This document shows positions 1 through 4,857 of a stretch of DNA of 5,326 nt, piece by piece. Origin of the DNA: Actinomycetes bacterium (GTDB lineage Bacteria > Actinomycetota > Acidimicrobiia > Acidimicrobiales > RAAP-2). The notes under the pieces are model-generated. The model was not told where the DNA came from, ran no database searches, and saw only the letters and a list, made by a program, of their open reading frames with translations. Location: assembly GCA_021807655.1 (NCBI GenBank), contig JAKBCT010000076.1, positions 1 to 5,326 of the forward strand, given 5' to 3'. The translations under genes and the position numbers were made by a program. Within the stretch, counting starts at the first letter, position 1; every line of letters starts with the position of its first letter.

Positions 1-292
1 TGACCCGCGTCGCGCCGAGCGCGGCCCAGATCGCGACCGCGAGGGTCATCACGATGCCCACCTTCCACAGCGTGTACGCCCCGGCCGTGTTCAGACTCGT
101 GAAGTCGCCGTAGAGGGCGCGAAAGGCTGGGTTGCGCACGAGGGCCGAGACACCGGCCATCGCGAGCACGCCGCCGCTGGCGTTGTAGGTGGCAACCGTC
201 ACGGTGACCATCACGACGAGCAGCGCAACGATGACGACCGTGGTGAGTCGAACCTGTCGCCACGCGACGCCGCGAGCGGAGCGCGGACCCAC
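1..292 (-). CDS. ABC-2 type transporter permease, N-terminal part (runs off the left edge)
   Basis: The first 97 residues of a membrane permease are present; the rest lies beyond base 1. The GTG start at 292-290 directly follows the TAG stop of the ATPase gene (295-293) in the same frame, so no earlier start is possible. A basic N-terminus (four Arg in the first 15 residues) leads into a transmembrane helix at about residues 16-36. A loop with NPAFRALYG (residues 54-62) follows, then a second hydrophobic segment from about 77 to 93. A short N-terminus, one helix and an external loop with an N-P-x-x-R-x-L-Y-G motif resemble, from memory, the large actinobacterial permeases annotated as exporters of polyketide antibiotics (TnrB2-like). 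With the ATPase it should form an efflux pump in the cytoplasmic membrane. The substrate cannot be told. No good Shine-Dalgarno sequence is seen, so translation probably depends on coupling to the ATPase. Sure it is a membrane protein; fairly sure of the ABC-2 assignment. Confidence 0.8.
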   Translation of the reverse strand, partial: MGPRSARGVAWRQVRLTTVVIVALLVVMVTVTVATYNASGGVLAMAGVSALVRNPAFRALYGDFTSLNTAGAYTLWKVGIVMTLAVAIWAALGATRV

Positions 293-1171
293 CTAGCCCC
301 GCGAATCGTCGTAGTACGAGAGGAAGATCTCTTCGAGGCTCGACTCGTGGGTGCGCAGCGACGTGACCCGCCCCCGCGCGAGCACGGCCAGCACGGGCTC
401 GAGGGGGCCGACCACCCGAATACGGACCTCGTCGCCGTCACTCGACACAACACTCACGCCCGGGATCGATCCCAGATCGTCGAAGTCACCGGCCACGTCG
501 ATCTCCACACCGACCACGTCGCGCAGTTCGTCGATCGCCGACACCGTGACGAGTCGGCCCTCGCGGATCATCGCGACCCGTTCGCAGAGGTGCTGCACCT
601 CGGTCAAGATGTGCGAGCTGAGCAGGATCGCCTGTCCTCGTCGCTGGGCTTCGAGCACGCATTCGCGAAAGACCCGCTCCATCAAGGGGTCGAGTCCCGC
701 GGTTGGCTCATCGAGCAGCAGCACCGGCGCGCGAGTTGAAAACGCGCTGATCAACGCCACCTTCTGGCGGTTCCCCTTCGAATACGCCCGTATCCGCTTC
801 GCGGGGTCGAGCGCGAAACTCGCGACCAGGTCGTCTCGGTAGACCGTGTCGACCTCACCGTGCAGGGATCCCAGGAGCGAAATCGCCTCGAGCCCGGTGA
901 GCTGGGGCCAGAGCGCCACCTCGCCGGGCACGTAGGCGACGGCGCGGCGGGCCTCCGCGGACCCGGCGCGATGACCGAGAATGGACGCGCTGCCCGACGT
1001 CGGGCGCAAGAGACCGAGCAGGAGCCGCAGGGTGGTCGTCTTGCCCGCACCGTTCGGCCCGAGGAACCCGACGACCTCACCGGCCTCCACCGCCAGGGTC
1101 AACGCATCGACGGCCTTGGTCGGTCCGAAGTGTTTGGTAAGGCGAACCGCCTCGAGGGCGTGACCGGACAC
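293..1171 (-). CDS. ABC transporter ATP-binding protein (ABC-2 / drug-efflux type)
   Basis: This 292-residue cytoplasmic ATPase powers the permease encoded just downstream. Walker A is GPNGAGKTT (residues 38-46). The signature region is YSKGNRQK (130-137), a divergent form of LSGGQ common in ABC-2 exporters. Walker B is LLLDEP (151-156), the D-loop GLD is at 159-161 and the switch histidine is H187. At the Q-loop the usual Gln after Y-x-P is replaced by Gly-Glu (VPGE, 81-84), as I recall for other actinobacterial efflux ATPases of this group. After about residue 210 comes the usual C-terminal extension, ending in LEEIFLSYY, typical of bacitracin/daunorubicin-type exporters. Length is normal for the family. 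The GTG at 1171 is the likely start: it gives the standard N-terminus and lies 6 bases after a -10 element, with no Shine-Dalgarno sequence. The transported compound is unknown. Confidence 0.95.
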   Translation of the reverse strand: MSGHALEAVRLTKHFGPTKAVDALTLAVEAGEVVGFLGPNGAGKTTTLRLLLGLLRPTSGSASILGHRAGSAEARRAVAYVPGEVALWPQLTGLEAISLLGSLHGEVDTVYRDDLVASFALDPAKRIRAYSKGNRQKVALISAFSTRAPVLLLDEPTAGLDPLMERVFRECVLEAQRRGQAILLSSHILTEVQHLCERVAMIREGRLVTVSAIDELRDVVGVEIDVAGDFDDLGSIPGVSVVSSDGDEVRIRVVGPLEPVLAVLARGRVTSLRTHESSLEEIFLSYYDDSRG

Positions 1172-1177
1172 GACCGT

Positions 1178-1183
1178 AATCTA
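1178..1183 (-). promoter_or_regulatory. -10 element (TAGATT) of a probable leaderless promoter for the ABC operon
   Basis: Read on the minus strand, TAGATT fits the actinobacterial -10 consensus TAnnnT. It is followed by exactly six bases (ACGGTC) and then the GTG start codon of the ATPase. That spacing puts transcription start at or next to the first base of the GTG, the layout of leaderless mRNAs, which are common in actinobacteria. No Shine-Dalgarno sequence is present. The -35 position (about 1201-1206) falls inside the hairpin of the preceding operon and shows no good hexamer. Confidence 0.55.
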
Positions 1184-1194
1184 ACCGACGTCAT

Positions 1195-1235
1195 CAAGCG
1201 CCCGGACCCGAACAACGTTCGGTTCCGGGCGCTTG
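1195..1235 (-). terminator. Strong hairpin, probable transcription terminator of the redox operon
   Basis: A near-perfect 41-base inverted repeat lies 35 bases after the stop codon of the last redox gene. It has 12-bp outer arms (CAAGCGCCCGGA pairing with TCCGGGCGCTTG), one C/T mismatch, and a 6-bp inner stem (CCGAAC with GTTCGG) around an AAC loop. No run of T follows on the minus strand, so it is not a classic intrinsic terminator, but U-poor hairpins of this strength often serve in high-GC actinobacteria. Its position between two same-strand transcription units fits termination. It also overlaps the expected -35 region of the ABC operon, so a role as an operator is an alternative. Confidence 0.65.
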
Positions 1236-1270
1236 CTGGATACGTTCTGCCCACGAGCGTGGGACGGGTC

Positions 1271-1840
1271 TCAACGGGCCGTCTTCACCGGTCCCTGTTG
1301 GACGCGCACCACGAGAGCGATGAGCGTGAGCCACACGCCGATCACGAGCGACAACAGGACGAGCACCACCCAGCGGCCGATCAAACCGTCGGGCCGCAGG
1401 CTCTCCACTGCTCCCGCGAACGGGTCGGTTCGCGCGGCCTGGACCGTCAGCGACGTGGTCGCGAGCACCGCGCCCGAACTGTCCACCGCTGACGCCTCGA
1501 AGTTCTGCGTGCCGGCCCACGTCGGCTGGTAGGTGATCGACGCAACGCCGGCGGCGTTGGTCGTCGCGGTGCCGATGAGCAGGACCGGAGCGCCGGCGAA
1601 TTCCTCGACGTGCACGTAGAAGTTGACCGTCGTGCCCGACATCGGCGTAGCCGCCGTGTCGACCTGGGCAGTCAACTCGACGCCCTGGTGGGACGCGGGA
1701 CTGCCCGACGTCAGCGCGAGCGTCGCACCGGTTGAGGCCGCCGCCGGCAGGGCCGCCGCGGCGACGCTGAGCAGCACCACGCCGCTCAGCCCCGCCAGCG
1801 CGCGCGTCGCGCGACGAGAGAAATTGGCTAGTGACATCAT
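1271..1840 (-). CDS. Secreted Ig-like (Big_3_5-like) domain protein with C-terminal membrane anchor
   Basis: This 189-residue protein has an Arg-rich N-terminus and hydrophobic signal segment (about residues 15-35, possible cleavage after the AAA at 33-35). One bacterial Ig-like domain follows at about 38-135, with phrases usual for these folds (GTTVNFYV, TTNAAGVASITYQPTWAGTQ). A C-terminal transmembrane helix spans about 155-180 and ends in a short basic tail (KTAR). It should sit on the outer face of the membrane with its C-terminus inside. It has no cysteine, so no metal or haem site is apparent. Its start overlaps the end of the NrfD-like gene (ATGA) and its Shine-Dalgarno sequence lies inside that gene, so the two are probably translated together. 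Inference: a structural or scaffold subunit for the redox complex. Two ATG codons stand in tandem (1840 and 1837); the first has the better spacing. The SRRAT motif resembles a weak Tat signal, but Sec export is more likely. Confidence 0.8.
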   Translation of the reverse strand: MMSLANFSRRATRALAGLSGVVLLSVAAAALPAAASTGATLALTSGSPASHQGVELTAQVDTAATPMSGTTVNFYVHVEEFAGAPVLLIGTATTNAAGVASITYQPTWAGTQNFEASAVDSSGAVLATTSLTVQAARTDPFAGAVESLRPDGLIGRWVVLVLLSLVIGVWLTLIALVVRVQQGPVKTAR

Positions 1841-3243
1841 GCGCCCACCTCCAGGGTTCCCGACTCCTCGTGGCCCTCGGCGAGTTCTTCCATCTCCGCC
1901 ATTGACAGGATCGGCACGAAACGGAACACCACGAGCAAGAGCAGCGGGATGGCCGCCGTGGCCGCAATGGTGATCGAGATCGGCACCCACGTGAAGTGGT
2001 AGGTGCCCCAGTTGCCCGCGAGCACGCCGCCCTTGGCCAGCGGAGAGTTCACAAGCGGCTCGGTCGCCGGGGGGATGACGATGACGAGCCGCTTGATCCA
2101 GAGCGCCGCCACCACGAGGAACGAGGCCACCACGACACCACTGGTCGTGCGGAACCGTCGGAACATCATGATGAACAGGGGCGCGATGCCCCCCGCGACG
2201 AAGTAGATCCAGAACGGAATCGCGTAGCGACCCGCGACAATCTGGTAGACCCACGCGGACGCACCGGCCGTGCCGGAGTAGCCGTCGATCAGGTACTCGG
2301 TGAACGTGAGGTACAGGTACGCCGCACCGAAGGCGATCATCAAGAACCCGAGTCGCACGAAGTGCCGGGGGGTGACGAACGCCTCCAAGTGGAACAGTTT
2401 GCGCGACGCGGCGACGGTCAGCACGACGAGCGCGACGCCCGAGTAGAGCGCGGCCACGACGAAGTAGACCGGCAGGATCGTCTCCATGTAGCCGGCCCGC
2501 GACGACGACGCGAACGCGAAGGACAGCACCGAGTGGACCGAAACCGCCATCGGGATGATCATGATCGCGATCAACCCAATCGCACCGTTCAGGCGACGAC
2601 GCTCGTAGGGCGTGCCGCCGAAGCGTCCGACGAGGACGCGGTAGAGCGACTTACGCACTTTCACCCGGGTGCTCGGCACCTCGTCGTCGAAGCGCTCCAG
2701 GGCGATCGCGGCGTCCGGCACGAGCGGCAGGTAGAAGAACACGATCGTCGCCAGCAGGTACGTGCTCACGGCGAAGAAGTCCCAGAGGATCGGCGACGTG
2801 AGGTTCCAGTACGGGGGCCAGACGAGCTCCCAGATCCGGCTCGGGTCACCCAGGTGCGGGATGATGAAGACCATCCCGATGGGCAGCGTCACGAGGGCCG
2901 TCGCCTCGGCGATCCGCGTCAGCGGCGCGCGCCACGCGGCGTGGGTCAGGCGAAGGATCGCCGACACCACCGCACCGCCGTAACTCACCCCGATGAAGGT
3001 GACGAGGTTGGCCTCGTAGATCGCCCAGAAGGCGCCGTCGTTGTAGCCCGCCGTGCCCAGCCCGTTGGCGACCTGGTAGATCCACGCCGCTATGCCGCCC
3101 AAGACGATCACGGTCAGCACGCCGATCGACGGCCACCACCAGCGCGGTGTTTCGAGCACCGGCCGCATTGCCACCGCCCGAAGGTCGGTTTCCTGGGGCG
3201 ACGACTGATCGCGCCCCACGTTCGGAATGATGACGTCGGTCAT
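1837..3243 (-). CDS. NrfD/PsrC family quinone-interacting membrane subunit, ActC-like
   Basis: This 468-residue protein has about ten transmembrane helices (roughly residues 38-58, 71-100, 110-130, 150-176, 219-245, 255-280, 295-318, 340-360, 367-387, 415-443), the number expected for the longer NrfD proteins (ActC, ActF, HmeB). Segment 128-161 contains IPHLGDP, then SPILWDFFAVSTY, which closely recalls the ActC subunit of alternative complex III. H130 and D155 appear to match the His and Asp proposed there to bind quinone or move protons. HSVLSFAFA (237-245) and the Y-G-T-P-Y-E-R-R-type loop (GTPYERRRL, 210-218) also fit ActC. The family passes electrons between membrane quinone and an iron-sulphur partner; here the ferredoxin gene is 22 bases upstream. 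A strong Shine-Dalgarno sequence precedes the ATG at 3243. Family certain; the ActC-like subgroup is from memory, and the direction of electron flow is unknown. Confidence 0.93.
   Translation of the reverse strand: MTDVIIPNVGRDQSSPQETDLRAVAMRPVLETPRWWWPSIGVLTVIVLGGIAAWIYQVANGLGTAGYNDGAFWAIYEANLVTFIGVSYGGAVVSAILRLTHAAWRAPLTRIAEATALVTLPIGMVFIIPHLGDPSRIWELVWPPYWNLTSPILWDFFAVSTYLLATIVFFYLPLVPDAAIALERFDDEVPSTRVKVRKSLYRVLVGRFGGTPYERRRLNGAIGLIAIMIIPMAVSVHSVLSFAFASSSRAGYMETILPVYFVVAALYSGVALVVLTVAASRKLFHLEAFVTPRHFVRLGFLMIAFGAAYLYLTFTEYLIDGYSGTAGASAWVYQIVAGRYAIPFWIYFVAGGIAPLFIMMFRRFRTTSGVVVASFLVVAALWIKRLVIVIPPATEPLVNSPLAKGGVLAGNWGTYHFTWVPISITIAATAAIPLLLLVVFRFVPILSMAEMEELAEGHEESGTLEVGA
1846..1852 (-). 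promoter_or_regulatory. Ribosome binding site of the Ig-like gene, inside the NrfD-like gene
   Basis: GGAGGTG on the minus strand lies 5 bases before the ATG at 1840. It is a strong Shine-Dalgarno sequence embedded in the last codons (LEVGA) of the preceding gene. It settles the short start against the much longer open frame that runs back to 2254. Confidence 0.8.
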
Positions 3244-3247
3244 CGGT

Positions 3248-3254
3248 CCCCTCC
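3248..3254 (-). promoter_or_regulatory. Ribosome binding site of the NrfD-like gene
   Basis: GGAGGGG on the minus strand lies 4 bases before the ATG at 3243, inside the 22-base gap after the ferredoxin stop codon. It is well placed and supports this start. Confidence 0.8.
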
Positions 3255-3265
3255 AGTCACGCGCG

Positions 3266-4123
3266 TCACGACGCGCTCGAGTTGTTGTTCAGGTCCTGGC
3301 CGTGGCCGGGGATGTAGTACACGCGCGGGTGCGTGCCGTACTCCTCTTTGAAGACGATCGCGTCGTTCTCGGCGAGGAATGTCGAGATCTTGACCGTGGC
3401 GCCCATGCCGTTCACCGCGGCGTCCGAGGTCAGGTCACCGAAGTAGAGCACGCCCATCGGACAGTTGGTCACGCACTCAGGCAGCTGACCGGTCGGCAGC
3501 ATCGCTGCGCACTCGATGCACTTGCCGACGGTTCCCTTGACCTGGGGCACGGGCCACTCGGGCTCTTGCTTGAAGGGCTGGCGGGGCGCCGGGACCGGGT
3601 CCGACCAGTTGAAGTAGCGCGCGTCGTAGGGACAGGCGTTCATGCAGATACGCGTCCCAATGCACTTGCTCTGGTCAACGAGGGTGAGGCCCTCCGGGGT
3701 CCGGAAGTTCGCCCCGACCGGGCAGACCGGCACGCACGCCGGGTCCTCACACATCTGACACGGGCGGGGCATGAAGTAGTCCTCACCCGCGGCGTTGGTC
3801 ATCGTGTAGACGTTCATCCACGTCTGGTCTTCGTGCAGGTAGTGCGCCGTCTGGCAGGCCGTAGTGCAGAGCTTGCAACCGTTGCACAGGCGCAGGTCGA
3901 TGATCATGCACCACTGCTTGACCGGTCCGCTCGGCGTGGTCGTAGCCGGCTCGGCGGCGGCGACCAGGGTCTCGGTCAGTGCGCCCAGCACACCGACCCC
4001 GAGGGTACCCAGTGCCGCGGCCCGCAAGAGGCCCCGCCGGCCGATGGTCACGGCCGCGGCCGTCAACTCATCGCGTCCGGCGTCTTCTTCGGCCACAACT
4101 TCGTTCTCGTGTCGTGTGGTCAT
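3266..4123 (-). CDS. Tat-exported ferredoxin subunit with four FeS sites (DsrO/TtrB/HmeA/PsrB type)
   Basis: This 285-residue electron-transfer subunit has a twin-arginine signal: GRRGLLR at 28-34, a hydrophobic stretch to about 50, and a possible cleavage site after the AAA at 55-57. Four cysteine groups follow in the family order: C80-C83-C86-C90; C122-C125-C130-C134 (CQMCEDPACVPVCP); C154-T157-C160-C164; and C202-C205-C217-C221. The third group has Thr157 where the second cysteine belongs (CIGTRICMNAC instead of the usual CxxCxxCxxxC), so this site may hold a [3Fe-4S] cluster or use another ligand. The protein should pair with the NrfD-like protein on the outer face of the membrane. The ATG at 4123 is chosen because it has AAGGTG 5 bases upstream and overlaps the preceding stop (ATGA); the open frame extends back to 4213 but has no better start. 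The C-terminus (NNNSSAS) is low in complexity. No molybdopterin catalytic partner is in the window. Confidence 0.93.
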   Translation of the reverse strand: MTTRHENEVVAEEDAGRDELTAAAVTIGRRGLLRAAALGTLGVGVLGALTETLVAAAEPATTTPSGPVKQWCMIIDLRLCNGCKLCTTACQTAHYLHEDQTWMNVYTMTNAAGEDYFMPRPCQMCEDPACVPVCPVGANFRTPEGLTLVDQSKCIGTRICMNACPYDARYFNWSDPVPAPRQPFKQEPEWPVPQVKGTVGKCIECAAMLPTGQLPECVTNCPMGVLYFGDLTSDAAVNGMGATVKISTFLAENDAIVFKEEYGTHPRVYYIPGHGQDLNNNSSAS

Positions 4124-4857
4124 GCTGTCACCTTGATTGTGCCTTCCATCCATTTCATGGTCGACATCGCGCCGCCCATGCCATTCGTGCCCGCGCCGCA
4201 CGGGGCGTAACACTGCCAGGTGAACGTCCCCGTCTTGGTGGGGATGAACGTCGCGACCACCGTCACCGACTTGCCGGTTGGCGCAGCCGGGATCGGCATG
4301 TTAAAGGAGAGTCCGGGCACCGTGAAGGTGTGGGCGACGTCGGTGTCCGGCACCGACGAGATCGCCTGTCCCGCCGCGGTCTCCTGGCCAGTGGTCGAGC
4401 CCTCGACCTTGGCGAACATCATCTGGGCGCCCATGAGCGGGGCCGTACCGTCGTCGAAACTCACGATCTTGACGGTTACGCGCTCGCCGACGTGCACGGT
4501 CCAGTCCGCGTTGGTGTACTGCGGCTGGTCACCGAAACCGGTGAGCGAGCCCGTCACGATCTTCATCGTCTCGGTGACCTGTCCGTGCGGCGCGACGGCC
4601 GCCGGAGGGTTCGAGCGGGTTAGTCGCGTCACGCCCGCGGCGATACCGCCGACGAGCGCGACGGTCACGCCGAGTCCGACCAGGATCCCCGCGATCGAAC
4701 CGAGAACCACACCACCACTACGAACGAAGTTCGCAGGACGGCGCCAGCTCAGACGGCCGAGGCGCTCGAGCGGATCCATGGCGCCCAGACGCGCGAGCGG
4801 ACCCCGGGCGCCTTCGCGCCCGGGTCCGTTCGCGCCAGTGGTGTGGCGACTGCTCAT
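4120..4857 (-). CDS. Membrane-anchored cupredoxin with a CuA-like motif (second copy)
   Basis: The 245-residue protein has a basic cytoplasmic N-terminus (about 1-48, rich in Arg and Gly), one transmembrane helix (about 49-76), a short linker and an outward-facing cupredoxin domain (about 93-245). Likely copper ligands are H176 (AHTFTV), C216 and C220 (WQCYAPCG) and M227 (NGMGGAM). The spacing C-x3-C-G-x6-M is that of the CuA site of cytochrome c oxidase subunit II, but the His expected 8 residues after the first Cys is Thr224. H122 (WTVHVG) is also shared with the neighbouring copy. The single anchor is simpler than the two-helix anchor usual in oxidase subunit II, and no oxidase subunit I is nearby. 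Probable role: membrane-tethered copper electron carrier to or from the ferredoxin/NrfD pair. The ATG at 4857 overlaps the preceding stop (ATGA) and has AAGGT 6 bases upstream. Its own stop overlaps the ferredoxin start. Copper binding is inferred from motif only. Confidence 0.85.
   Translation of the reverse strand: MSSRHTTGANGPGREGARGPLARLGAMDPLERLGRLSWRRPANFVRSGGVVLGSIAGILVGLGVTVALVGGIAAGVTRLTRSNPPAAVAPHGQVTETMKIVTGSLTGFGDQPQYTNADWTVHVGERVTVKIVSFDDGTAPLMGAQMMFAKVEGSTTGQETAAGQAISSVPDTDVAHTFTVPGLSFNMPIPAAPTGKSVTVVATFIPTKTGTFTWQCYAPCGAGTNGMGGAMSTMKWMEGTIKVTA
4129..4134 (-). promoter_or_regulatory. Ribosome binding site of the ferredoxin gene
   Basis: AAGGTG on the minus strand lies 5 bases before the ATG at 4123, inside the last codons of the upstream cupredoxin gene. 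It decides for this start over the ATG 90 bases upstream. Confidence 0.6.
4798..4828 (-). other. Strong hairpin inside the 5' coding region of the membrane-anchored cupredoxin
   Basis: On the minus strand, arms of 13 and 14 bases (CGGACCCGGGCGC and its complement with one bulged G) surround a GAAG loop. It begins 30 bases after the start codon and encodes residues 11-20 (GPGREGARGP). It may be only a result of repeated Gly/Arg/Pro codons in GC-rich DNA, but its position could affect ribosome loading or mRNA stability. Confidence 0.45.

Noticed and set aside
1208..1222. CCGAAC-AAC-GTTCGG resembles an actinobacterial LexA (SOS) box.
   Set aside because: The SOS box needs a four-base spacer between GAAC and GTTC; here it is three. 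The motif is better explained as the inner stem of the 41-base hairpin.
860..1492. Plus-strand open frame across the ABC ATPase start and the intergenic hairpin.
   Set aside because: Its composition is that of a shadow frame (Arg, Glu, Gln, His rich), and it crosses the terminator and the ends of two well supported minus-strand genes.
1271..2254. Longer 327-codon form of the Ig-like gene beginning at 2254.
   Set aside because: The extra residues are the out-of-frame shadow of the NrfD-like gene; the signal segment and Shine-Dalgarno sequence support the start at 1840.
1996..3351. Long plus-strand open frame of 451 codons opposite the NrfD-like gene.
   Set aside because: Its product is dominated by Arg, Asp, His and Glu with no domain or hydrophobic pattern, typical of the antisense of a GC-rich membrane protein gene. 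The minus-strand frame has clear family motifs and a good ribosome binding site.
3227..4210. Plus-strand open frame of 327 codons opposite the ferredoxin gene.
   Set aside because: It is rich in Arg, Val and His without recognisable motifs and lies opposite a gene with four clear FeS cysteine groups.
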